Of a stretch of 64,000 bases of DNA, positions 45,101-60,100 are shown in pieces (positions within the stretch are counted from its first letter, which is position 1; every line of letters begins with the position of its first letter). The DNA is from Caenorhabditis elegans (taxonomy: Eukaryota; Nematoda; Chromadorea; Rhabditida; Rhabditidae): the NCBI RefSeq assembly GCF_000002985.6, contig NC_003282.8, positions 13,950,001 to 14,014,000 of the forward strand. The letters run 5' to 3'. Below the pieces are notes generated by a model that ran no database searches, was not told the DNA's origin, and saw only the letters and a list, made by a program, of their open reading frames with translations. The position numbers were made by a program, and so were the translations under genes.

Positions 45101-48100
45101 AGATTTTATTTCTGAATTAATGGACTTTTTGCTCAATCTAATTTTACCGGTTTCACAAAATTTGTTTATATCTGAAAAAATTATAATTTTAGTGCAAAGT
45201 TTAAATAAATTAAGTAGCGTAATACCACAAAACAGCTGTGAAGGTTTCCATAAAATAATGACAAATTTCCATTCAAATGCTTGCCGTTCTTGCCAAGTAA
45301 TAACAATTTCCTGTCAAACTCTCTCTCAATTCAAAAATACTTTTCCTTCAAGTTTTCACTGTTTCCTTTTGCATTTTATTTCGATGTGTGCTCTCTTGTT
45401 CTCTTCGTTTTTCAATATAAGTCAAAGAGAGAGAAAAAGGTTGTTGTGCTTAATAACTTGACCTCCTTCGCGTCTTTGAATAGAATGCGTGCCGTTGTGT
45501 CAGTGCACTTTCCTTTTTTTTTCAGGTGGAAGCGCGTACACTTTTGTCTTTTCAACCTCCTTTTTTATTGTCAGTTTTTGGTTGATTAAGTTTTTTTTTC
45601 TCCAGAAAAAATTAATGTTTCTACTTCCCCATTAAAAATATTCGAAATTTAATTAAGTTGGTTCACGAAAAGTTTTGGAGAAATGTTTTAAAATCTGATT
45701 TAAAAGTACGAAATTTGTTTAAAACTCATGTTATGGAAATTCGAAATATTATTGCAATACAGTTTAAAAAAATGTTTGAAACACCTTTATTTGTAGTCTT
45801 AAATGGAGATTTCTTAGTTTTCGCCAATCATAGTTTAGGAATTCATCCATAAAAGCTTTTCTCCTGGGGTTTTTTTTGGTAAATTATGGTATAACATTTT
45901 ATAGTTACAAACATTGAAAGGCTCCGAGTTCTCTGAGTTCTTAAAAGAAACCAAATGTTCTGTAAATTTAGCCTTTTCCGAAAAATTCAATTAAAAGAAT
46001 TTTTTTAATTGTCTAAACAATTTTTGAAGTGTTTAATGCATACTTACTATATACTTATTCATTTATCAACTATGAAAAACATTTTATGAATGTTTTAAAA
46101 TGTATGTGTCACCATATCCATGATTAGATAGGAAAAAAAATTTTTTTGATATTAAAATCGTTTGATATTAAAATCGAGGTAGAGAACTAAAAAAAACATA
46201 CACAGAAATGGGAAAAATATTTTTTAGTGAAGTCGGTTTTGAAAAAAAAAACTTACTGTTTCAAGGGCTTTTGTTTTATATCAAATAAAAACAAAACCAA
46301 TTTTAGAGAATTTGACATTAATTGGCATTGACAATTTGACGACCTCATTGTTTTCCGTGATTTTTCCACAAAAAAAGTTAAAATCTGACCCAATGAGTTC
46401 AATTTTGACCGGAAATTTTAAGAGAAATAAATAACACATTTTCAACTTTCACTTCATTGAGTTAATTTTGTGAAGATGAAAAGTTTGGAAAATTTAGTTG
46501 CTCTGTTAAAAAATTTTCCGTTAAGAAAAAATAAAAAATAAATAAAAATTTTCAGAAATGATAAGAGTACTCTATCAAATTTACGTAAGTGTGCAAAATA
46601 ATTTACTTCACAACAAAGACTTCGAAGAATCAATCAATTAAAAATGCAATTTCTTTTAATAACAAATTGAAACATTACATTCCAATATGATTCAATCAAA
46701 AACCCGAAACATTCATAATTCAAAACCCACGCCCAAGTCTCATTTCTTACGGCTTCACCCACTACTACATCCATCAAAAAACTACTACTACGAATGAAAC
46801 TAACGGAAAGAGACAATATAATTCTAGAGAAGATCATAAAAACCTGAGACAGCTTCTTCTTTTGTCTGAGCTCACTTTCCTTTTTTCGTATAATTTTCTA
46901 AGTAAGGATTAGTTATTTTGTAGAATTTGGATTTTTCTCAACAATTGTTGATTGTAATGCTTTGAAAATAATTTCAAAAATATAAACAAACACCTTGAAA
47001 CAGTTAAAAATTGGGAAACTTGTTACATCTGCCAAAATGAAGCCTAATGGTACTAACTAGTGGAGACAAATTGTAGTAATGAAGCAAGTCTGAAACAATA
47101 AATAATTTCAAGAAGCAATAAGGTTTTATCGTCAGATTTTTTTCAAAATTAACAAATAACATTGGCAATGTATAAAGAACTTTTAAGTATGACCCAATTT
47201 CTTTATATTGTCTAATTTTAGAGTTTTTGATATTACTATATTAGACAGGAAATGATTCATCATACATATGCAAATATTGAAAAGGTACAATTTTAATTTA
47301 AAAAACTAAAAACTTTTAATTGCTTTTAACTGGGCTTCAAACCGGCATTTTTTTTCGAAAAACACTCTTTTCATACAAAATAATACTGGCATAAATAGAC
47401 TCTGATTAGTCTGGAGAACTACTTCAATTAAATATAAAAGTCGTGTAAATCTATAAAATAACATTCGGAAAACTCATAAATCATTCATAAGAAAAGCAAA
47501 CATGTTATGAGATTTTCTTGAAACAGTAACATTTAAACTTAATTTTATTCATCTCAAAGTTACTGTTTCAAGGATTTTTTATCAAATATGTATGTTTTGA
47601 AATTTCTCAAATTTGTTTTCCGAAAATTTATTTTCGCTTACGTTTCTTGAAACATATCGCTCGGAGCAGTGTGAAAAGTTTAAAAACCCTGTTGAGAATT
47701 GATATCAGTTAGCTGTTTCGAAGCTCCAAAGTACTCGATTGTTTTACTTCAAAATTATTTTATTATAATTGCAAAATTTCTAAATGAGTTTTTTGGGAAT
47801 TATTACAACTAGTAAAAAACATTTTTTATTTTATTTTGACATTTTCAAGTTGAGTTTTTCCAACAATTTATTTTGGGAATCAAATGTGGACTTTTAAACA
47901 GAATTTCAATGAATATGTATGTATCATCTTTCTTTTCTTTTCACGCTTCTTCAAGAATGTAATAAATGTATGAACCACAAAATTGTTTTCAACATTGAAA
48001 ATAATCACGTGAAGTTTAATTTGTATTAGAACTCTCAGATCTTGAAGCAAGTTTCAATTTTCAATAAAAATATGTGCCCACCCTGAAACAATATTTTGAA

Positions 48101-51100
48101 AACGACTGATCGAACAAACTCAAATTATTCTCTTATGAAAGCAAGTTGAAACAGATATTTTTAACTTTTTGAGTAACTCCTTAAAAACTATGTAACAGCT
48201 GGCTGCTAATTCAAACCTAAGATAGAAATTGTCAAATTTTTATTTTCCAATTATGAACTCATTATTTATTTACCTAAAAGTAAAACTAGATATTGAAGTG
48301 ACTTAAATGATTTTTTGCACTGTTTTTTTTTAATTCAAACGATCAGGAAGAAGAAGTGAAGTGAACATTCACTTCAAATTATATGAATCACATGAAACAA
48401 TATATTTTTTTATTTTTACAGTATTTCAATTAAATTGAGTTAAAACTCCGAAAGTGTTATTAAAATTAGGCGTCTCTAAAAAAAGTGAACTTAAATTTTC
48501 AGCAGCATCTACATTTTAGCAAAAAATGACTAAATAAAAACTACCGTATTTCTTTTATTAGTATGAACTCCCTATTATACTTGCACATACAATTCCAAAC
48601 ATGTTTCCATTTCATCAAAAATGTATGTTCGCTACGGAAAAACTAAACCTTTTAAAACTTACTTTTATTTAATTACTCAAAAAAAACATTTTTTGATTAA
48701 AAAAATTTATTAACAAATATTGAAAAAGTTTTAACTTGGGTTTTAAAATTTTTTTCGAGGAATTAAAAAAACTATGTTGAAGTTGAAGGTTGAAAAAAAA
48801 TTAGGAATTCAAACTGAAAAAACGAAGAGTAAAATAAACGTTTTATAATAATTCATATAACTTGTGTGAAACAGTAGTTTTTAACATTTTTCTTTACTCG
48901 AAATATGTACTTTTTTGGCTGCTAACCAATATCCAATTTTTCTAATTTCAATCAGTTTTTTAGATATTCCAATGAAACTGAATCCAAAGAAAACTGTCTG
49001 GTACTAGGACAAGGATTGCCATCGAAACATTGCTCAAATTCATCCTTATCTTCTCAAAAAATGCAGTTGGATTGGGTCAAAAAGGCCGGGAAAAAGGTGA
49101 GAATTGGTGTGTGAGCTGCATAAGCTTAATTATTTTTCCCTTTAAAAAAGGAAGAATTCCTTTGGGATTAGCTGGATAATTGGAAAGAACGGGAGAGTTG
49201 AAAATGAGAAGTTTCCTTTTTTTTTGACATTTTGGAGCTCTTTGGATGTTTTGAACGTCTGCCTTTATCTATTTTTTAAATCTTTTTTTGATTTTTTTTT
49301 TCATCGCATTTTTTTCTTGTCTGCTATTCGCATTTTTCTTATCTTGAGTTGAATTTTTTCAAGTTCAAAACAGAATACGAATTCAGTTTCAAGCAATTTT
49401 TCACTAAGAATCTGTGAAAATTGAACCTGCTGTTTCATATTGTTTTTAAAAATGAGTTTTTTGAATATAATACAGTTTACTAAAATTCATGCCAGTCAAA
49501 TATTTGCAAAAAAATTCAACAAAAAATTCTCTACTTCCTCTCGTTTTAAATTAGGTCAAAATGCCGAAAATTCGCTTTTTACGATGTAACAAGATTCTTC
49601 TAATTTTGGTCCTGTTTAAAAATTTCATATTTATTTTTAATTTTTTATATTTTGAACTAAATATGTAAAAAGAAATCAGGAAATTAAAAAAATGAACAAT
49701 GGCATTGGCCGTTACTATATCATTTTTTGTTCAAACGAATTTAAATTATTCAATTTTTATGACTTTTGTCAAAAATTGTACAGCAAAAATAAGGAAATAA
49801 AGCCAATAGACAAAAACATGTCAAAATTGAGAAAATTGATGAAATTTTCAAATTTGGACCTTGACACTTTTTTTTTGAAAAAAACGAGTTTTACCCAGAA
49901 CCTTTATAGTTTTCATATATTTTAAGAAAAAAAACCCAAATTTCCAATAGTTTCTGGTCATTTCGGGATGTTTCCATGAAATTTTCTTATTTTTCTCATT
50001 AAAATCAACATGTTTTTGATAAATCTTTAGTTTTTTTTTTCATGACGTCACAGTTTTCTAGACCGTAAACATTTCCCGCAATTTTGAATATTAAAGAAGC
50101 AGGTGGGCTTCACTAAACACTTCAAGCCGAATTTATACTTGAGATTTGAGAAATAAAACTATTGCAGTATTTTTTAAAAAATTTACTGTTTTCGGTAGCT
50201 GATAAAATGCTCAATTTTTCAGTGTTCATTGTTCAGTCTATTTTAATCATCCTTGTAATGAAACTTATATTAGCTATTTTTGGAGTACATCACTGCTTTT
50301 TCAGTACAGAAAAAATTCAGAAAATCTCAGCTTTTTTGAAAATATTTTCTTACTTTTTTAGTGTTAGATTAAAATGTAATACTTATTTAGAAACTCACAT
50401 TTAAAAGTCTTTCCTCTTTTTTCAAAATTTCCTTTTCAACAATTCATAAATCAAAGTAGGAAAAGTGAGAAATCTGTCAGGTTTTGACGACTTTTTTGTG
50501 TCGGTTTTGTTTTAAAAAAAAACAACGTTCACTTCAGTATTTATAGGGTTCACAAGATTAACTTTCAATTTTTCAAAGATTTGTGTTCCGATGTCTTAGT
50601 ATCAAAACTTAATTTCTCACCGACAAATTTTCAATTTGAAACAGTGATTTTTTATTTCAAAAAAATTATGCTTCAAATTGTTAATGAAGGGTTGCATAAA
50701 AATACAGTTTAGTGTTAGACTTATTATTAATTTTCACAAAAATTTTTGCTATTATTTTCTAGATAAATGTAACAGTTTCATGAAATTCAAACAAAATTTC
50801 ACTGAACACGATCAAAAGTTTTTCAAGTTTTTTAGTTTCAAAAATCTATTTTGAAGTCTGAAAATGAAACAATTTTGCTCTGAGATTTTGCTCTCTGTAA
50901 CAATACTGTATTAATTCCATTAACCAATTAATTTCAAAAATGATTGATAGTCTTTTTCTGAAACAGCATAAAAAATTTGGTTCCTTGTTTCCAGTAATCG
51001 GATCTTTGTCTACTCCTTCTGAATAACTACTTGATGTTTCAAATTTCCAAGTTACCATTGACAACAGAGTGAATGGTCTAAAAGTGCATTTGCTCTATGA

Positions 51101-54100
51101 TGAATGTGAAAAGGGAAACCATTTAGACATGTACACTCAGTTAATTGGAGCTACGGAGGTACATATTCATCATTTTTGACTTTCCGTTGTAGTTCAAATG
51201 TTGGACATTGTAGAGTTAGAATTAGGTTGAAACGGATCATTTTTAGATATTTCATTTGCTGAAATTTATAAGATTTTTTTTTGACTAATGCAGTTAAATG
51301 TGTTTATTAAAAAAGTGGGCATTAAAAAATGGAGGATTAAAAGTTTAAAAATCTAAAATTTAAAAAAAAACGAATGTTGGTAACTCTTTTTTTTTTCATT
51401 TCAGTTTCCTGTTTCACTGATTCCTTAAATGAATTGTTTAATTTGACAATTTTAATGACTCACAAATGACTCAGAAAATTCTATAACTATCCTAAAAATT
51501 ATCCTAAAAATAACTTAAAATATATGTGTTCAAATATAAAATTGAACAAAAATTCTAAAGTTCAAATTTTTAGACTATTAAGACCAAGTATAAATTTCTA
51601 CTTATTTGATGTTTATTATAATTTTGAGATTTGTTTTTGAGTCTTCAGAAAACACCGATTAAAAACGTTTCAATTCAAAAAATTTCCTGCTTCAAAAATG
51701 TGTTTTAGGTTTTCTTAAACAAAATTAATTGATATGTCGCAACAATGCTATCCCTTTTCAAATCTCTAAGCCAATCTGAACTGTTCCGAAATTTTGTTCA
51801 AAATATTAATTTTCATTCACATTCACTGCCATAGTGTTGTACTACTTCCCGTTCCCATCCAATTCATGTTTTTCTTCAATTTTCCACTAAAATGTTTATA
51901 TTTGGTTAAAGCCCATCTCTTTCCGATTTGCTTTCCTTACTAGGGGGCGTCCCATCTTCTTTTTCACTCTTTTTTCCCAGAAGGAGTTCTATTTTCTCAA
52001 CCAGTGCTTCCTATTCAATTACTTATTCATTTGATTTGGTGGCCAATTCGACTTTTTATTGTAGTCGTCAGAGTCTCCACTTGTTTCGAGAATTTTAAAT
52101 TTCAATTTTATAACTTTCGGGCTCAAACATCTCGTTTTTTTGTTTTTATTAACAAACAAGACTAAAATAATAGCATTTTGCTGAAAAAAATAATAATTTA
52201 CGTCTAGATGATGAAACAGTAAAATTTTTGGCATTACATTTTTTTTGGAATTTTTATTTTAAAGATTGTTTAAAAAATACAATCATGTTTCATTCAGTTA
52301 ATTTGTAGATTTTCCGAATAATCCTGTTCATGTTTACTATGAGCAGCATCCTAAAAATGATTCTTTGCATTTGTGCTGAAAAATTCATTTGTCAATATTT
52401 TGAACATACTGATAAAAATGTATTCATACAAGTTTCTAAAAAAAACTATTTTCGAAGTTGTATTCACATTAAAAAATAGTTGTCTGTTTTCGAATTATTA
52501 CAAAATTTGAATTTTAAAAAAATTTAAAGTAAATTGTGTGATTATCAGTTGAAAATTGCAGTTTTACTTATGCAAACTGTAGAATCACAAAGAAAAAAAT
52601 TCCATTTTTTTCGGTTCTTTCGTCAGTTTTTGAGAACACTTTCTATTTTTAAAATACATAACTCAAAGACATAATTCAATATTCCATTCAAATAATAATG
52701 AAACGTTCTATGAATGCAAAAAAATTCCTGCCTTCCTAGGCAACCTTGGCCTACCTTGCGCATGCCTACCTAGCTATAAATGTATTGAAATGGAACTTTC
52801 TAATTATCGAAAAAAAAAACAAATTTGCAATGATTCACTATAAATTCAATAGATATCACGCTTAAAGGCACGTAGGCAGGTAGGCTGGCAACAATGCGAG
52901 CCTGCTTAAAATGAGAACCCGCGAACGCCAAGATTTTTCTTTCTCTTTTCATACTATTCAGAACAAATTTGAAATTTAAAAAATCTTACTGTTTCACGTA
53001 GTTGATTTATTTTGATTTTTATTTAACTGTTTACTTATTCATTGATAATATCAGTGTTTTTCAAATATTCAAAAAATCAACCTGTTAATTTCGATTCTCA
53101 ATTCCTCATTTCCATCAAATTGAGCTTATTTATTAAAAAACCAAAAATTTGTCCATCCTTTTCGCATTCAGTAAGTTATTTTGAGACCACCAGCTTTTGA
53201 TGTGATACTTTTTATATCCTAGGCAGGTAGGCATCAATGTGTGCCTGTTCAAAAAAATTGTTGCAATAAAATTGCTGATTTTACATTATATCTAAAATTA
53301 CTCCCTTTGAACTATGTATTTAAAATTTTTGAAATGAAATTTAATTAAATTTGAAATTCACTGTTTCACGATGTCGATTTAGCCCGATGTTTATCTGAAG
53401 ATTTTGCTAATTTTCTTTTTTTTATGCATTCCGAACCTCCCAATTTTCCATAAATGTCTATTTTTAAATTTCCAATATCTCATTTTTTTGATTCTATCGA
53501 ATCCATCGAAATGTGTTCTTTCACACGTACCTCTTCCCTTAAATATCCAGAAAACTCATTGGTCTCAAAACTTATTTGGAGGTTACGGATGGTTGACTTT
53601 GGCGGTGGATTATATGCCAAAGCGTGACGATTCGGAAAAAAAGAAGAACTCGCCGCCAAAAATATATTCCGGTCTTCAGGTCATACTAATACCTAAAAAT
53701 GAAGCTCACGTTGAAGAAATCCGTATTCTCAAGGGATAAACATATCTTGCAAAAGGTTACTGTTTCAGGCGAATTTTAGATTAAATTGAAGAAATGTGAA
53801 AATCAATTTGTCAAGATAGAAGATAGTTGAAGTAAAAATCCATATTTGAATTTTCAGGCGACACCACTATTCGTTCACTTTCTAATGATAGTAAGTGTGG
53901 GTGCCTACGCAATATTTGGAGCACTTGTAATGAGAAGTCTTGAATCGAGAACTGTCACAAGTATTGAAAAGAAGACGGATGTTCACAGAAGACATGTTAA
54001 TTTGACTAATTGTAAGTTTTGTGGATCAAAGAGAGAACATTTGAAATAAAAATGTACCTGATTGAAAAATATAATGAAACCATATTATTTATTTTTATTT

Positions 54101-57100
54101 TTTTTCATTTAGAAAAAATATCTTCAAAGCTGGTTAGAACTGCTTAAACATTTGTTTTCTGAGACTATACAATTTCTGAATAGTTTCGAAAGTTTGAAAT
54201 TCAAAACAATAAGTTATTTTTACAATTACGAATTTTGCGGGTGCAAAAAAATACGCTCGAAAATCGTTTCAGGAGATCCATAAATGATTGAATTCATAGG
54301 TAAAGGCTATGTTTGTGAATTCTATGCACACTACAAAGTGCCGAATAATTTAAAATTCAACATTATTGTTTGGAGTAGTTGTACTATCCGAAAAAATCTA
54401 CTCGATATTTATTAATTGTCAGAAACTGTAAAAACATTTTTACGAAAAAAAATCTTTTTTTTTCACGAGCTGAAAGCTTTTAATAAACCAAATTATACTT
54501 TCAGTTCAACATCCACCAACTCCAATCACATTAGAGCAAAGACATCGACGGAGACGCAGACATAATGAGACAGCTTTGGAAGACCATTTGTCTGAAAAGT
54601 GAGTTCATGGGGGTTTTTGTAGTTTTCCCATTGTTAATTTTTAATCAAGTAAATATTTTATTTCGAAAGATCGTATCAAATAGGCTAAATATGTTAAGTA
54701 TTTGAAAACCATTGTATTGTTTATTCTATTCTACAATAAACTCTCTTCTTGATACATTCAATACATAACAAACCTGAAACATTATTTTTTAGAATTTTCT
54801 CCAAAATTTCGCTTTTTAACTGATTTTTTTTGTCCGGTTTCCAGGAACCGTTGTAGCAACTGTTTTTGAACTATAAAGTGAAACTTACAAAAAAACTAGC
54901 AATAACTGAAAAGTTCTGAGAGATTTTTTCGGGAAAATTAAAAAAAAAAAACTGAGAAATTGGAACTTTTGATCAAAATTATCGAAAAAATAAACCGAAA
55001 ATGGACACTGTAAAATGGACACACAAAATTGACATTGAAAGCAGAATATAATTTGAAAACAACTTGAAACATGAAAATCAAAAAATAATTTTCAGATTAT
55101 CCAGAGAAAAACGTGCAGCAGCGCATATCATGAGAAGTCGAAAATGCGTTATCAGTGTGATAAAGGTGATTTTTAGTTTTTTTTTTTGTTTTGGCTTGGA
55201 AAATATTTGAAGTAATAAATTTTAATTAATAAAGAAAGCTCACTACTGAAATCTGAAACCGTATTGAATTCGAAATTATGTTGAAACAGAAGAAATTTTA
55301 ACACAAGAAACATAGTTTTTATTCTATCTATTTATGATTTTTAGTCGTTTTTTACTACTATGTATTTCAAGTTTACATTCAGGTTAAATATGAATTCACT
55401 CTAACATTAGGTCTCCAAAAGTCATCAAATGTTTTGACCGCCCGAAGTGCTCCATTTCGGATTCAGTATTTTTCTACAATAATTTTTTTGAAGATTTTTT
55501 GACGACCGACAAAAAACTTTTTTTGAACGGTTTTTTTTTCAAACTTTAGTTGTTTTTTTTAATGCATTCTAAACAAAGCAAAATTCACACACAAACCTCA
55601 ATTCAAAGCTGCAAAGAAGCGAGATCGGAAAAATGCCTGAAAAAAATGGATCCGAGTTAGGGCACTTGGGGTGGTGAAAACATTTTGTGACTATTGTCCA
55701 ACCATGGATGATAACATAAATTCCCACCGTTTCAAAAAAAACCGATACGCGACGAACAAAGTTATCAATTTTGACTCGGAGCTTATTTGGAAACCGAAAT
55801 GAGTAGCCGTACTGAGAATTGAAAACCGTTCCAAATACGAAAGCATGTTGAAACAGTAGAAAAAAAATATAATTTAGTTTTCTATTTGTCTATTGAATGG
55901 CGAATGCTAATTGATGTCTGGTGCTCCAAATTTCTTTTAATTCCAATTTTTAATTTTCACTTTTAACTGTTTCGCCTAACTCATAATAGTAAGCTGAGCG
56001 TGCAAATCTTTGCTACTTCGTGAACAGTTGTTAATTTTAAATTTGTTTTTTTCTAGAAAATGTCAAGCATGGAATGTTCATTTGACACTCTCGACGAGAA
56101 GCTCGTAAAAGCACTCGATGAATGTTACCACGTGGCAGTTGAACATAATACTCATGTGAATCATGTACTTTTCACGAATAGTAAGGAAGAAGTGGAGTCA
56201 GTTGGGGAAGAAGCAGAAGAAGATGTTTCCGAATGGTCATTTATGGACTCGTTGTTGTTTGCATTCACTGTTATTACGACGATTGGTGAGTTTTTGGGTA
56301 TTAATTAGAGATTTTGAAGGGTGAAGTAAAGATGGGACTACTGCCATTCGAATTGCTTGTTCTTATTTCAAAAAATGGTGAAACAGTAACTTTTTGAAAA
56401 AAATTGTATTAGTGAAAAATGGGGATTTACACTCTATTTTAATATTTTTTGTTACAATTTCCTACTTTAAAAGTTTTTAATATTTTTTCTACCATTTCAA
56501 CTTTTCTCAAATGATACCTAAAGTGACCGGGCACAACAAAAATCAATAACAGTTTCACATCACACAAAATTGTTCCTTATTAGAGTATTTTAACAGGTTT
56601 CTGCATTTAATTTCTATTTTGAAAATGATGCAATTGTTTTGAATTGACTGTTTGAGTGAGAGAAATTGCTTTTTTTCTATAAAAAAATTACTGTTTCGAA
56701 AATTTGGTAAAACATTCAGTGTAGTTTGATAACATGTTTCGTGCAGTTTCATGATTCCAATTTATTGTTCGAAAATTAATAAGCGAACTAGTGGAAAAAG
56801 ATAATCAAACAGGACAGAATGTGCTCTTATAGTAATGGAGAAATTTCAAAATAAAATGAGTTTTTTAGTGTTTTATCGCCCACCATTAACCGAGTTTGAC
56901 GTCTACCTTAATTGTGTAATGTCCTTTCTAAAGTCGGGTGCTGAAATTCTTGTAAGAAAATAATTTCCAAGCTCAGTTCCAGGAAAATAACAAATTTTTA
57001 TCGTAAACCTCGTACTTACTATTAATAAATAGTTATATTCCAGGATACGGAAACGTGGCACCTCGAACATTTGGTGGCCGTCTATTTGTCATTGGTTATG

Positions 57101-60100
57101 GTCTAATTGGTATTCCGTTTACACTGCTGGCAATTGCAGATCTCGGAAAATTCATATCAGAAATGATGGTGGAGGCGAAAAGTTTTTGTAGGAAAACCTG
57201 GAAGTGAGTTTGATTTTGAGAAGAAAAAATCTAGTCGACTTGAGTTTGAGTTCTCCAAAAAAATTCAAGAAGTTCGACAAAAATAATAAAATTTTGAAAA
57301 ATCAGCTGGTTAAAAAAAACTTACTGAAACAGTGAGAAATAGTATTGCCTGCTTATAATCTGGGATTTTATAGCAAAATTGAAACAAAAATTTGTTCTGT
57401 TTCAAAAATTTTTGAAAATTGTTTCATTAGTGCCTGAAGTATTAATTGGTGTTCTGCTTCAAATTATGTGATGCTTTTTTCTCTAAAAATCTAACCAATA
57501 AAGTCAAGTGTGACGTCACACGCTTCAAGTGTTTTTCTATCTCAGCAACAATTTTAAAACTTCCAGAAAACTCAAAAAAGCGTGGAACCCGAATTTCATT
57601 CGCGCAAAGGATCTTTCAAATACGGATATTGAGGAGAAAATATTGGATAATGAGAAAATCGAAAATGAGCCGGAAACTTCAGAAGTATCAGAAGAAGAAG
57701 ACGATTTGACAGAGACAGAAGCCACGTCACTTTTCATTTTATTTTTGGTTTATATCGCATTTGGAGGGTTCATGTTAGCTGCTTATGAACCTGATATGGA
57801 CTTTTTCAAAGCGGTCTACTTTAATTTTGTGACATTGACATCAATTGGTCTGGGAGATATTGTACCGAGAAGGTAGGTGCTTGAAATTCTAGTTTAAGGA
57901 AACTGAATTTGACTTTAAAACTTGAAGTTTTAAAACCATTTAGCTGAAGTTTAAACTATTTGGTAGTTTCAAATATTTTGAAAAAAAAAACAACTGTTTC
58001 AACATGTCTATATGAAATCAAAGGAAAATGCTTAGAATATTCCCCGTTCACACGTTCTACCAACAAACACGTTCAACACAAACTGCAGTAAAGAAAAAAC
58101 GAATATTTTTAGTATCTCTGATTGATTCGTCTCATTTTCTCAATCCAAATAAATTCAAAGAAAACATTGACTGTTTCAAGCTTATAATTTCAATCTAAAC
58201 ATTTATCGGGATTTGGTGATTTTAATTTTTTCGTCGCAATCCATAGGTTTTTATTCAAATTAAAATTTTTATGTTTTAAAACTTGAGATAAGAGTAATCT
58301 GCTGTAAAAACATAGTTATTTTTCCCTTAAACATGCTGATGAAGCGTGACAAATTTAGAAACTAAAAACATTTGAATGAAGCGCATTTGCATTCTAAATT
58401 TTTACTGTTTCAACATTTTGATAAAATCAGCAAGTTTATACTTTCATCATTGAAGTTACATAACCTGTTGAATTATTGAATTTGAGAGCAATACCAATAA
58501 GGAAAATATGGTAATTAGAAATAGGAATTAACTCGATAAAAAAAGAACGAAAATGTTACCTTTTGTCAATTTTTAAATAATCTAATTTTTAAATTTCTTT
58601 TAAAATAATCTGAATTTCTTATGATTTCAAAAAATTTTTCATTGTCGCGAAAATTTAACTGCTTCAGATTTACCATTTGAAATATTACTTTTTATAGCTT
58701 TTATTGACTCAGAAAAAATTTCATTGATGTCCCACATTTCTTTACCGTTTCAACACCTCGATTATATGAGTTCGTTATAATTTTAAAAATAATCTCGCGT
58801 TAGCACCAAAAGATTTTTTCAGTATCTCCAAAATTCGACTGTTTCATATTCCTAATTTAAAAACACAACATTTATTAGTTTATTATAGTTTCTCGACGGT
58901 GTGTTGTCCTTATTTCACGTTCTCAATCAGATCACCAAAATTTCTCAATTTGGTGAGAATATAAAAATGATCCGAAACTGTATAGACAAGTAAAAAGTGT
59001 TTTGTTGCGAAAAAAACACTGGTTCAAGGTAACTCTAAGCTTCCTTATACTTTTGAATATTTCTTCACTGCCGCGAGAAATTAACTGTTTTAGAGTTACC
59101 ATTTCAAACAGTACTACATATTGTAAGATTTCAATCTGAGGATTTTTTGTGTCTCCACTAATATTTTGATAACATTCAACTTATGAAAAAAACACATTTT
59201 TTATAATTTCTGATTTTTGAAGCTATGGCATAGCTTTTCAAAATTTAGATTTTTCAGTTGGAGCTTTCCCAGTTTGTTTACAGATTGTTCTTGCTTTATC
59301 GATACAAATAAAAATATAGTGCCATTTACATCTCACTACTTGAACCGTTTCAATATCTCGATATAATGATTCCATTTTAATTTTGAAAACGATATTCCTA
59401 CCTTTAAAGTGTTTTTTTGGTTCAGTCTAAAATTTCAACTGTTTCATATTCACAATGAAAAAATGCACTTCCCAAATTTTAATTCTTGAATATTTATAAC
59501 TTTGAAACAGCTATTGAGTATCTTTTTTAGAAATAAATATTTTTAAAAAATGATTCGAATTTAAATTTTGAAAAAAAAATTTCAGGGGAACTCTAAGTCT
59601 CATCATACAAAAAAAAAAGCAATAAGTTAATCATGACAAATGAGTTTAAATTGTTTTAATTCGAAAATTTCAAAGTTTCTCCCAATTTTCAGTACAGTTT
59701 TATTACAAAAATTTTCCACAAAGCATCATTTTTGAATTGAACAGCGGGAATGAAACAAAAAAGAAAAAACATATATTTTTAAGTCTGTGTAGTTCAGCTT
59801 TATCGAAATGTGGTTTTGTCAGTTTCAATATATTGATTCCATCTCTTAATTTTAATATACATTTATTATCAATAAACAATTTTCTTCAGTGAAACCTATA
59901 TGCTCATTACAATAGTCTACATTGCAATTGGTCTTGCTCTTACCACAATTGCCATTGAAATCGCCGCAGATGCATTGAAGAAGCTGCATTATTTTGGAAG
60001 AAAAATCGAAAATGTTGGAAATGTGGCTATATGGTTTGGAGGAAAGAAGTAAGTTCTCAGTCTCAATAGATTTTAGTTATACAACTTTATTTTCAAAGAA

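Larger units (their letters stand above)
39162..48963 (+). other. 9.8-kb first intron of the K2P gene
   Basis: No coding exon is supported. It holds 13 exact 21U-RNA cores, a duplicated 0.8-kb block (42.1-43.5 kb), and a less A/T-rich patch at about 39990-40170 (GGCGCGCGGAACCCG and AAAAAGGCGGGGCC). Scattered short open frames have no domain. Long size and first position make it a likely home for enhancers. Confidence 0.7.
49097..53857 (+). other. 4.8-kb second intron of the K2P gene
   Basis: No exon is supported. It holds eight exact 21U-RNA cores. Fragments of a CCTACC/GTAGGCAGGTAGGC-type dispersed repeat occur at about 52737-52775, 52866-52902 and 53220-53250. Confidence 0.6.
57873..59889 (+). 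other. 2-kb intron of the K2P gene rich in 21U-RNA promoters
   Basis: It holds six exact cores plus CCGTTTCA variants at about 58747 and 59346. No coding content was seen. It is the densest stretch for this signal. Confidence 0.6.

Noticed and set aside
45036-45461. 141-codon plus-strand open frame in the K2P intron
   Set aside because: Low-complexity Phe/Leu/Ser/Ile translation of A/T-rich intron, with no domain or coding pattern.
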